DNA of 7,475 nucleotides from Bacteroidota bacterium (GTDB lineage: Bacteria > Bacteroidota > Ignavibacteria > Kryptoniales > JAKASW01). The translations under genes were made by a program, and so were the position numbers. The notes under the pieces were generated by a model. That model was not told where the DNA came from. It saw only the letters and a list, made by a program, of their open reading frames with translations, and did no database searches. The stretch is from contig JAJYJD010000171.1 in NCBI GenBank assembly GCA_021789755.1, positions 1-7,475 of the forward strand, in the 5' to 3' direction. Below, piece by piece: positions 1 through 6,121 of this stretch (the stretch's first letter is position 1; every line of letters starts with the position of its first letter).

Positions 1-68
1 GTCACTCGACAAACCCGCATGTCTGACCACGAAACCGATTGACTGTCAAAAGGTATTTCTTCCGAAAA

Positions 69-109
69 TCTGGAAAGCTAAACGCGTACTTTTCCAGAAT
101 TCTGGAAAA
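69..109. promoter_or_regulatory. Putative operator: 20-bp palindrome plus an extra half-site
   Basis: Positions 90-109 read TTTTCCAGAATTCTGGAAAA, a perfect palindrome with no spacer. The half-site TCTGGAAA occurs again at 69-76 in the same orientation as the right arm (101-108), exactly 32 bp away, about three helical turns. This arrangement is typical of a dimeric repressor or activator with an accessory site. It lies about 100 bp upstream of the radical SAM gene, so it may control the maturase and precursor. No regulator gene is present in the visible sequence and I do not recognise the motif as a known regulon box. A clear sigma-70 -35/-10 pair is not visible between 110 and 205; TGGTATTAG at 161-169 is only a weak extended -10 candidate. 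Confidence 0.45.
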
Positions 110-205
110 TGCTCATCAGCTGCCCCCTAAACGATGAAAAATAGCGTGTTCATCTCGGCATGGTATTAGCATTAATTCGATTACAAACAAGATCGGAGTG
201 CACGC

Positions 206-1543
206 ATGAATTACAAGAAGAGTCGGTACAATGTAACGGTCAGGACTGAAGACGGAGCACGTCTTTTCAATGCAAGGACTGGGGCGATTGTCGAGTTATC
301 GGAGATGGATCCGTTGTTTCCTCAGTTTGAGGAAACCTGGAGCCGTGAGACATTTCAGCTCAGCGACCATGAATGGTTTTCGGCTTTGAAGGATGCAAAC
401 TTCATAATTCCGGAAGACCTGAATGAGATTCCGGATTATATAGAGTCGTTTAACGCGAGGCAGAGGAGCACGGACAAAATGAGTCTGATAGTACTCCCGA
501 CCGAGCAATGCAATTTCAGGTGCGTGTACTGTTATGAAAAGTTTCTCAAGCCCGAAATGAATGAAGAGACCCAGGATGCGCTGAAAAAATACATCACAAA
601 AACCATGGAGCGGGTCCACGGTTTCTCTATCGAGTGGTTCGGCGGAGAGCCTCTGGTTGGAATAGACGTTATGCGGAATATTTCAGTGCACACCGTGGCG
701 GCTGCCAGGGAGCACAATGTCCCATTCGCCGCGTCTATTACGACAAACGGTTATCTGCTGACGCCGGAAGTGTTCGAGGAGGCTGTCAATGAATGGAAGA
801 TACTCCGCTATCAGATTACAATCGACGGCCCGAGGGATTTCCACAATCAGCGCCGCCTTCTCGGCACCGGCGGGTCAACTTACGATCAGATTATCGAAAA
901 TCTACGGTACATCGCGCAGTCAGATCATCCCGAACTCTTGTACTCCATACGGATGAATGTCGACAGAGAAAATTTGAAGACCGTGCCGGAGTTTGCACGG
1001 ATAATCAAAGACGTTGTCGGTGATGACAGAAGGGCCCGATTCTATGTGAGGCCTACATGGGGAGAGAGCAAGTTTGAGCTCCTCACCAACTTTGAACAAA
1101 GAAGTCTAAGAAAACAGATAGTCGACGTGTGTACCGAAGTTGGTCTGTATTTGTACGACAGCGATCTCATTCTGAATCCCAGGCTCGGAATGTGCTACGC
1201 CGCAGATCCACGATCCCTTGTCATTGGTCCGGACGGAAACGTTTATAAGTGTACATCCGCATTTGAGCTTCCGGAGAACCTGGTGGGCAGGTTAGAGAAT
1301 GACGGGACGGTAAAGATCGATCAGGAAAAATTCAGCCTCTGGGTTGAATCGAGTATAGAAAAGTACCCGCAATGCAGGCGCTGTGCGGTTCTCCCGATCT
1401 GCAATTCCGGCCACTGCCCGAAGATACAGGTTACAAAACCAAGAGAGATGCGGACCCGTCCCGTTTGCCCCCCTTACAAGGATGAAATCAAGCTGCTTGT
1501 GGGAGGCGCATTCCAGGAGGAACCCGTCAAGGAGTTTGTTTGA
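206..1543 (+). CDS. Radical SAM/SPASM domain peptide maturase (RiPP-modifying enzyme)
   Basis: Predicted cytosolic iron-sulfur enzyme of 445 residues that uses S-adenosylmethionine to make a 5'-deoxyadenosyl radical and modify a peptide. Residues 1-90 form an N-terminal domain (YNVTVRTEDG...LFNARTGAIV) of the kind that precedes the core in several RiPP maturases. The radical SAM core carries CNFRCVYC, with cluster ligands C102, C106 and C109, followed by the SAM-binding-type WFGGEP motif. The C-terminal SPASM domain has C330-x13-G-x4-C349, then C390-x2-C393-x5-C399-x4-C404, and a last C421; these should hold two auxiliary 4Fe-4S clusters. The usual SPASM spacing for the third pair is C-x3-C, so x4 is a small departure. 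The ATG has GGAG seven bases upstream. A small Cys-rich gene follows after 61 bp, supporting a RiPP role. By family knowledge such enzymes make thioether or carbon-carbon links; the exact reaction cannot be read from sequence. An anSME-like sulfatase maturase is the main alternative, but no sulfatase is nearby. Confidence 0.9.
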   Translation: MNYKKSRYNVTVRTEDGARLFNARTGAIVELSEMDPLFPQFEETWSRETFQLSDHEWFSALKDANFIIPEDLNEIPDYIESFNARQRSTDKMSLIVLPTEQCNFRCVYCYEKFLKPEMNEETQDALKKYITKTMERVHGFSIEWFGGEPLVGIDVMRNISVHTVAAAREHNVPFAASITTNGYLLTPEVFEEAVNEWKILRYQITIDGPRDFHNQRRLLGTGGSTYDQIIENLRYIAQSDHPELLYSIRMNVDRENLKTVPEFARIIKDVVGDDRRARFYVRPTWGESKFELLTNFEQRSLRKQIVDVCTEVGLYLYDSDLILNPRLGMCYAADPRSLVIGPDGNVYKCTSAFELPENLVGRLENDGTVKIDQEKFSLWVESSIEKYPQCRRCAVLPICNSGHCPKIQVTKPREMRTRPVCPPYKDEIKLLVGGAFQEEPVKEFV

Positions 1544-1588
1544 CTCGCGTAATTAATCATTTATTTGCTAAACAGTCTAAAATACCCA

Positions 1589-1599
1589 AAAGGAGGTGA
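1589..1599 (+). promoter_or_regulatory. Very strong ribosome binding site for the short Cys-rich gene
   Basis: AAAGGAGGTGA at 1589-1599 is an 11-base match to the complement of the usual 16S rRNA 3' end. The AGGAGG core ends eight bases before a TTG at 1605. This is the best SD in the window and decides both that the short downstream frame is translated and that TTG is its start. The same frame closes upstream at a TAA at 1578, and its only earlier standard start, GTG 1596, lies inside the SD itself. Confidence 0.8.
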
Positions 1600-1604
1600 A
1601 TCAG

Positions 1605-1712
1605 TTGAAGATTATCGTCAGCCCTAAAGTGTCAGCAGATCCGCAGGAAAACATCCAAAATCCAGGTACTAACTGCATCTTCTGCAACACGCTTCTTTGC
1701 GTGCCGGACTAA
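1605..1712 (+). CDS. Putative RiPP precursor peptide, 35 aa, C-x2-C-x4-C core
   Basis: A 35-residue peptide starting at TTG and ending at TAA 1710-1712. It begins MKIIVSPKVSADPQ, a hydrophilic leader-like stretch without Cys, and after an NPG turn ends with NCIFCNTLLCVPD. The three cysteines are C24, C27 and C32, all in the last 12 residues. This is the layout expected for a radical SAM-modified peptide: a leader read by the enzyme and a short C-terminal core holding the modified residues. It lies 61 bp downstream of the radical SAM/SPASM gene on the same strand with no terminator between them, so the two are probably co-transcribed. The outstanding SD suggests high translation relative to the enzyme, as is usual for precursors. 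There is no signal peptide and no double-glycine site; a cut near NPG is a guess. The Cys pattern would allow thioether crosslinks (sactipeptide or ranthipeptide type), but it does not match the SCIFF or other named precursors as I know them. Alternative: a tiny metal- or cluster-binding protein. Confidence 0.72.
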   Translation: MKIIVSPKVSADPQENIQNPGTNCIFCNTLLCVPD

Positions 1713-2241
1713 AATTCGCTACAGGAGGCGGATTCGTTCCAGCAATGTTCTTAATTAAAGGTTGTCTCCCGCAGATTGCGTCGGCCCGCAAGAGCCGCAG
1801 TCTGCGTGATCTGCGGGAAGATTTTACTCCTTTGTTGCATCGCTGTCGTCAAGTGAGTTATCGGCCTTCTTGACCGGATGACCGGGTGGAGGGGATCAAT
1901 CAAATGTATTCTGCAATGAGTTGCTCTGGAGAACGGAAATTGAAACAGAAAATAAGACAGGGTGTATTTGTTTCGCCCGCGACTGACATGAACGGCACGT
2001 TGGAGAACCGATCCCAACTTCTGCGATCAGTCGGTCGAGTCGGGACTCCTTTTTGCAGACGTAATGATGAGTTAGTTGGCCGCATAGAGTTCGAGATAGT
2101 GAGCCGAAGCAAGATCCGGGTCAGGCACAGTACTCTTTCGGCCCTCTCCTCATACTGAATTACGCCTAGGATACAAACCGACATCACTTTTGTCTCTTCT
2201 TTGCTCCTGTGAAGAGCGGGCTCATAAAGGGAAGGAAGCGA
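1713..2241. other. Intergenic region without a convincing gene
   Basis: About 530 bp separate the short Cys-rich gene from the kinase. Open frames here (for example 1886-2158 on + and long frames on -) lack SD sites and family-like sequence and appear to be chance. The region holds a second AGGAGG (1723-1728) with no standard start codon at normal spacing; the nearest ATG (1745) is 16 bases away and opens a 42-codon Arg-rich frame. It also holds a strong hairpin (1767-1818). GAGT/ACTC followed by CTTTTT near 2037-2054 is a very weak terminator-like element. No promoter for the kinase can be named with confidence. Confidence 0.5.
1767..1818 (+). terminator. Strong hairpin downstream of the precursor; possible transcript end or structured RNA
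   Basis: TCCCGCAGAT at 1767-1776 pairs perfectly with ATCTGCGGGA at 1809-1818. The stem continues inward through two G-U pairs and two G-C pairs (1777-1780 with 1805-1808), giving 14 contiguous pairs. A small inner CGGC/GCCG helix (1782-1785 with 1794-1797) is possible. The sequence after it is AGATTTTACTCCTTT, which is T-rich but has no clean U-tract, so a classical Rho-independent terminator is only moderately supported. Its position about 55 bp after the precursor stop codon suits the 3' end of the RiPP transcript or an RNA-stabilising 3' structure. Confidence 0.45.
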
Positions 2242-3534
2242 GTGAGAGTGCAGAAAGAAGAACACGTGAGCCCTGAAGACAAAAGAATATATGTGAAAGA
2301 CAACCCCGCCGGCAAGTCCAATCCGGCGGTTAACCCCACCCACGCCGGCGCACGCATAAGTGATGAAACAGTCGAGCGGCAGTTCGAGGAGCAGCTCTTC
2401 CAGTCACAAAGGCTTGAGGGGCTGGGGACCCTCGTCGGCGGGATAGCTCATGACTTCAACAACATTCTGAACGTGATCACGGGACACGTATCTCTCATGG
2501 AGAGATGGCGGACGAACCCGGAGCGGTTCGACAAGAGCTTCGAGGCCGTCAAGAAGGCGACGGAACGCGGCGCCGGAATGGCCAGGCAGCTTCTGACCTT
2601 TGCAAGGAAAGTTGAAGTGGTAACCGGGTGGGTGGAGATCGGCGGCGTCATCCGGGAGATCGTCGAGCTCCTAAAGGCAACTTTTCCCGAGAAGATCGTC
2701 TTCGAGGTGAAGATCGAACCCGACGTGCCTGCGATCCCGGCCGACTCGAACCAGATCCACCAGTCTCTCCTCAATCTCTGTGTGAACGCACGTGACGCAA
2801 TGCTGAAAGGCGGGACAATCACAATCGCCGTGAAGAAGATCGGTCGCAGAAACCTGAAGGACCACTTTCCGGAGGTAGAAGCCGACGAGTACGTGGAAGT
2901 GACTGTCTCGGACACCGGATCGGGGATGGGAGACGATATCATGGGACACATATTCGAGCCGTTTTTCACGACAAAGGGCGGTCGCGGCACCGGCCTGGGG
3001 TTATCGGTCGTCTACGGGATCATGAAGGCTCACAACGGATTTATAGATGTCGAATCCACGGTCGGTCAGGGGACTACGTTCTATCTGTATTTCCCGGTCG
3101 TCGTCCGGACAACGGAGACGCTGACGGATGAAAAAGAAACAGGTGAATCACCGAGCGGTCATGGTGAAGTGATTCTTGCGATCGAGGATGAGGAGCCCTT
3201 GAGAGATTTCTTGAAGACGATTCTCGAAGAAAGCGGGTACAAGGTGCTTCTGGCATCGGACGGGATGAGGGGACTCGAGACCTACCGGGATCACATGAAT
3301 GAAATCAGTCTTGTCCTTCTTGACATGGGGCTCCCTGAAATGAGCGGATCCGAGGTTCTCGCGGGGCTGTTGTTACTGAATCCGCATGTCAAGGTCATCT
3401 CGGCGAGCGGTTACCTCGAGCCGGAAGTGAAGACCGACGCCTACGAAATCGGAGCCCTGGATTTCCTGCCAAAGCCGTACCTGTTGGATGAACTGCTGAT
3501 GAAAGTACATCGCGCTCTCCAGGTAAGAGCGTAA
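2242..3534 (+). CDS. Soluble hybrid histidine kinase with C-terminal receiver domain
   Basis: A two-component signalling protein of 430 residues from GTG 2242, chosen because AGGA lies five bases upstream. GTG 2209 (441 aa) has no SD, and GTG 2248 is also possible. After a charged, probably disordered N-terminus (about 1-45) comes the DHp domain with the H-box GGIAHDFNNIL; the phosphoacceptor is H70. The HATPase_c domain follows with N-box N182 (NLCVNARDAM), G1 motif DTGSGMG from D224, F-box FEPFFTTK and G2 motif GRGTGLGLS. The receiver domain (about 310-428) has acidic residues E315/D316, phosphoacceptor D361 (VLLDMGLPEMSG), the switch region VISASGY and K411 (LPKPY). All catalytic residues are present, so it should autophosphorylate and relay to its own receiver. 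There is no membrane segment, PAS or GAF domain and no output domain. The input must therefore come through a partner or the short N-terminus, or an upstream sensor has been lost. It stands alone, about 530 bp after the RiPP genes. Confidence 0.92.
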   Translation: MRVQKEEHVSPEDKRIYVKDNPAGKSNPAVNPTHAGARISDETVERQFEEQLFQSQRLEGLGTLVGGIAHDFNNILNVITGHVSLMERWRTNPERFDKSFEAVKKATERGAGMARQLLTFARKVEVVTGWVEIGGVIREIVELLKATFPEKIVFEVKIEPDVPAIPADSNQIHQSLLNLCVNARDAMLKGGTITIAVKKIGRRNLKDHFPEVEADEYVEVTVSDTGSGMGDDIMGHIFEPFFTTKGGRGTGLGLSVVYGIMKAHNGFIDVESTVGQGTTFYLYFPVVVRTTETLTDEKETGESPSGHGEVILAIEDEEPLRDFLKTILEESGYKVLLASDGMRGLETYRDHMNEISLVLLDMGLPEMSGSEVLAGLLLLNPHVKVISASGYLEPEVKTDAYEIGALDFLPKPYLLDELLMKVHRALQVRA

Positions 3535-3850
3535 ATAGCCGGTCGATTACGGTAAATCACATGACCGGTCTCCACGGCTGACATATCTGCCTTATCGGCT
3601 GTCGCGCCTGGATCACCCTGCAAGTATAAGTGCCCACCCAACCTGATTAAAATCACCTGCGACAGGAGATCGTCTTCCTCCGTGAGTCCCTACAACCCCC
3701 TCCGTGGTTTTAGTTTTCACCGCTAAGTCGGAGAGCAACTCTATAGACAAAATTCTTTCTTCAAATCGGGCTTGACGCATAACATATGAAAAATCATGAC
3801 CGGTTTAGTATAATTAAGTCAAACGAACCACTACGAAAGGAACAGATACC
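3535..3850. other. Intergenic region before the propeller gene
   Basis: Just over 300 bp with no supportable gene. CCGGTC (3539-3544) can pair with GACCGG (3563-3568) shortly after the kinase stop, but no T-tract follows, so it is a poor terminator. The 10-mer CATGACCGGT occurs twice, at 3560-3569 and 3795-3804; the second copy sits just upstream of the candidate -10 box of the propeller gene. Otherwise I see nothing in the stretch. Confidence 0.45.
3772..3814 (+). promoter_or_regulatory. Candidate promoter of the propeller gene
   Basis: A perfect TATAAT lies at 3809-3814, 36 bp before the ATG at 3851. A TTGACG is present at 3772-3777, but the spacing of 31 bp is far too long for a normal sigma-70 pair, and no good -35 occurs at 17 bp. 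A copy of the repeated CATGACCGGT (3795-3804) sits immediately upstream of the -10, where an activator could substitute for the -35. The SD of the gene is AAAGGAA at 3836-3842. Confidence 0.35.
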
Positions 3851-5146
3851 ATGAGTGCTCCGCGTTTCAAAATATTTGTTTTTGTTTTCATTATGGCGGC
3901 ATCCTCGGTCGCATCCGCCCAGGTCCAATGGGCGCTCGACACCGTAGTTGCTGTCGGGACCAACCCTACGGGAATAGCCATAACTTCGGACGGCAGCAAA
4001 CTTGTCGTCACCGATAATACAACTCCTGGCGCAGTGCAAATTATGTCAACGTCGGATTATTCCTTCACCACCATCGACGTCAGCTCCATCGAAAACGATC
4101 CGAACGGAGTCACCGTCTCTCCAAACGACTCGATGGCACTGGTCTGCACGACGCACAATATTATCTTCATCAGCCTGTCGAACAATTCTGTCAAAGGACA
4201 CTTTACTGCCCCCTGTTCGGGCACCACGCTGTACGGCATCGCAGTGTCCCCGGACGGTAAGAGTGCAGTCTTTCCCGACCTGAGTGACGTATGCACGGGA
4301 CAGGTGTTGAGACTCATCGACGCCTCCGGCCCGAGTTCATCGTCGACATCCATTCCGGTGACTACCTCCGGCGAGCTATACGGGATTGCCGTCGCGCCCG
4401 ACAGCATCTCGGCGCTCGTGACGACATTTACGAGCGGTTCGCCGGTGAATGTGAATCTCGCTACAGGCGGAGTTCAAAGCATCGCCGGCTTTTCGGGATC
4501 CTACGGTATTGCCATGTTTCACAAAAGCAACGAAGCTCTCATATACGACGGCGATTCGCTCGACCTGGTATCCCTGGCGACCAATTCAATCATAAAGAAG
4601 ATCACATCGCTGACCTACACCACGACATTTCAGAACATTGCGATCACGTCAGACGACAAATACGCGTTTGCCGTGGGCTCGTTCGACAAGCAGGTTATTT
4701 CGCTCACAGCCGATACGGTACTCCAGACATTCACTGCGGGGGGAACAAACGTTGCTGCTGCCCCCGACGGTTCGAAGTTTTATGTGACGGACAGCTACAA
4801 CGGCACGGTCAGGGTGTACAAGATGACGGGCTCGACCGGAGTCAGGAACGACAATGCCGTTCAGCCGTCGGGTTACGAGCTGCTGCAGAATTATCCGAAT
4901 CCCTTCAACCCTTCGACCACGATAGAATTCCGTTTGCCTGCGCGTTCGAATGTCCAGATAAAGATCTACGATGCGCTCGGGCGGCTTGTCAGGAATCTCG
5001 TTTCGGGTGAAGAGGCCGCAGGCTCTCATCAATTTGTCTGGGACGGCAGGAACGATTCCGGGCTCCAGATGCCTTCGGGAGTATATTTTTACCAGCTGAG
5101 GACCGATAAATTTGCCGCGGCTAAGAGGATGCTGTACCTGAAGTAA
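3851..5146 (+). CDS. Secreted YVTN-like beta-propeller protein with T9SS type A sorting domain
   Basis: An exported protein of 431 residues. A signal peptide spans residues 1-23: basic start, hydrophobic FKIFVFVFIMAA core, ASA/Q cleavage. About seven similar segments follow, each with an 'xxxGIAxxPDGxxxxV'-type pattern (for example NPTGIAITSDGSKLVVTD, LYGIAVSPDGKSAVF, GTNVAAAPDGSKFYVTD), consistent with one seven-bladed YncE/YVTN propeller over about 25-330. Residues 342-431 are a C-terminal sorting domain starting YELLQNYPNPFNPSTTIEF and continuing with the FlgD-Ig-like IKIYDALGRLVRNL, FVWDGRNDSG and PSGVYFYQL. By family knowledge this domain directs outer-membrane passage by the type IX system and is then often removed, leaving the protein secreted or surface-attached. 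The propeller's ligand is unknown; no catalytic motif is visible. Start: ATG with AAAGGAA eight bases upstream. It appears monocistronic, with long gaps on both sides. Confidence 0.88.
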   Translation: MSAPRFKIFVFVFIMAASSVASAQVQWALDTVVAVGTNPTGIAITSDGSKLVVTDNTTPGAVQIMSTSDYSFTTIDVSSIENDPNGVTVSPNDSMALVCTTHNIIFISLSNNSVKGHFTAPCSGTTLYGIAVSPDGKSAVFPDLSDVCTGQVLRLIDASGPSSSSTSIPVTTSGELYGIAVAPDSISALVTTFTSGSPVNVNLATGGVQSIAGFSGSYGIAMFHKSNEALIYDGDSLDLVSLATNSIIKKITSLTYTTTFQNIAITSDDKYAFAVGSFDKQVISLTADTVLQTFTAGGTNVAAAPDGSKFYVTDSYNGTVRVYKMTGSTGVRNDNAVQPSGYELLQNYPNPFNPSTTIEFRLPARSNVQIKIYDALGRLVRNLVSGEEAAGSHQFVWDGRNDSGLQMPSGVYFYQLRTDKFAAAKRMLYLK

Positions 5147-5512
5147 TCGATCGAGCTCGACTTGTGCGCGCCTTCGGGTTAATTCTTACCGCAGAGGCGC
5201 ACGGAGTCTGGTCATGGTGAGATCTGGAGGCATGGAGGTACGCCGAGCGAGGACATCTTCCTATGTGCACTCTGTCAAATGCCTCCACGTCCTCTGCAGT
5301 GGACTTCTTTCAACTGCTGACGGTTTAGCGGCATGTCCCAACCTGATAGCGGCATTTTGGCGATCGCCGGGCGCCATACCGACGAACAGGTTAATTGGGT
5401 CGGGACGCTTATTAATGATTTGTTATATCAGTTAACTGATCTTCCGGGATTCGTCTTGTAACAGGGCTGTCCGGCATTTAGATTACTGAAGTCTTTCAAA
5501 AGGAGGTTTAGC
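5147..5512. other. Intergenic region upstream of lemA with inverted repeats
   Basis: About 365 bp with no supportable gene; the open frame at 5214-5435 has no SD and no family-like sequence. TGGAGGCAT (5225-5233) is inverted as ATGCCTCCA (5279-5287), and GAGGAC (5249-5254) as GTCCTC (5289-5294); together these could form a pseudoknot-like fold. GGCGATCGCC at 5359-5368 is a 10-bp palindrome. ATCAGTTAACTGAT at 5427-5440 is a perfect 14-bp palindrome next to the AT-rich TTGTTATAT and could be an operator over the lemA promoter. A firm -35/-10 pair cannot be assigned. Confidence 0.4.
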
Positions 5513-6079
5513 ATGGTTTTCACCTACGTTATTATCGTGCTTCTGATCCTCGTCATCTTTTGGGTCATCGCCAAGTACAACGGGCTCATCACGCTCCGCA
5601 ACCAGGTCACAAACGGCTGGAAACAAATCGACGTCCAGCTCAAACGGAGACACGACCTGATCCCCAACCTCGTCCAGGCGGTCAAGGGTGAAATGCAGTT
5701 CGAACAGGAGACGCTCCAGAAAGTAATCGAGGCGCGCAACTCCGCGATCTCCGCGAAGGGAGTCGCCGACTCCGCGGCGAAAGAAGATGCTCTGTCGGGA
5801 GTGCTCAACAAATTGTTTGCGCTGGTCGAGAACTATCCGAATCTGAAGGCGAGCGAGAACGTAAAGCAGCTGCAGGAGGAATTGACCAGCACGGAGAACA
5901 AGATCTCATTCGCGAGGCAGTTTTACAACGACATCGCCACGAAATTCAACATAGCGCAGCAGGTTTTCCCGGGGAACATCGTCGCGTCGATGTTCAACTT
6001 CAAGACGTCGGAACTTTTCGAGATCAAGGCAGAAGCCGAGCGCGAGGTTCCAGCTGTCGACCTTTCATTGAAGAAATAG
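5513..6079 (+). CDS. lemA: LemA family protein
   Basis: A 188-residue protein, the usual LemA length. Residues 2-20 (VFTYVIIVLLILVIFWVIA) are a single N-terminal membrane anchor; the rest is a mainly helical domain expected outside the cytoplasm. Family hallmarks are RNQVTNGWKQIDVQLKRRHDLIPNLV near residues 29-54, a central ENYPNLKASENVKQLQEEL segment, and the C-terminal FPGNIVASMFNFK. The SD AAAGGAGG, with AGGAGG at 5501-5506, lies six bases before the ATG and is very strong. It is followed after 42 bp by an M48 protease gene, the common lemA-htpX type pairing, so the two are probably one operon. The biochemical role of LemA proteins is not settled; the pairing suggests a partner or modulator of the protease in the envelope. 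Confidence 0.95.
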   Translation: MVFTYVIIVLLILVIFWVIAKYNGLITLRNQVTNGWKQIDVQLKRRHDLIPNLVQAVKGEMQFEQETLQKVIEARNSAISAKGVADSAAKEDALSGVLNKLFALVENYPNLKASENVKQLQEELTSTENKISFARQFYNDIATKFNIAQQVFPGNIVASMFNFKTSELFEIKAEAEREVPAVDLSLKK

Positions 6080-6121
6080 AAACGAGACCCGTCTGTCTCA
6101 TCCTTCACGGAGGGGGAGACG

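Noticed and set aside
1..205. Tail of an upstream gene or a sigma-54 promoter
   Set aside because: Short frames in 1-60 are too brief to judge, and no TGGCAC-N5-TTGCA-like element is present.
1886..2158. 90-codon plus-strand open frame in the gap before the kinase
   Set aside because: No well-placed SD, an Arg/Ser-rich composition unlike a folded family, and overlapping open frames on the other strand. It looks like chance in non-coding DNA.
1900..2343. 147-codon minus-strand open frame
   Set aside because: It overlaps the start of the clear kinase gene in antisense, has low-complexity FVFFFLHSHS-type sequence and no recognisable domain.
3772..3814. TTGACG and TATAAT as one sigma-70 promoter
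   Set aside because: The spacing is 31 bp, too long for a normal -35/-10 pair. Only the -10 is kept, as a low-confidence element.
4291..5010. 239-codon plus-strand open frame inside the propeller gene
   Set aside because: It is an out-of-frame shadow of the propeller gene: Arg/His/Cys-rich, no SD, no family features.
5214..5435. 73-codon plus-strand open frame upstream of lemA
   Set aside because: No SD, no domain or signal features, and it runs through palindromes more consistent with regulatory DNA.
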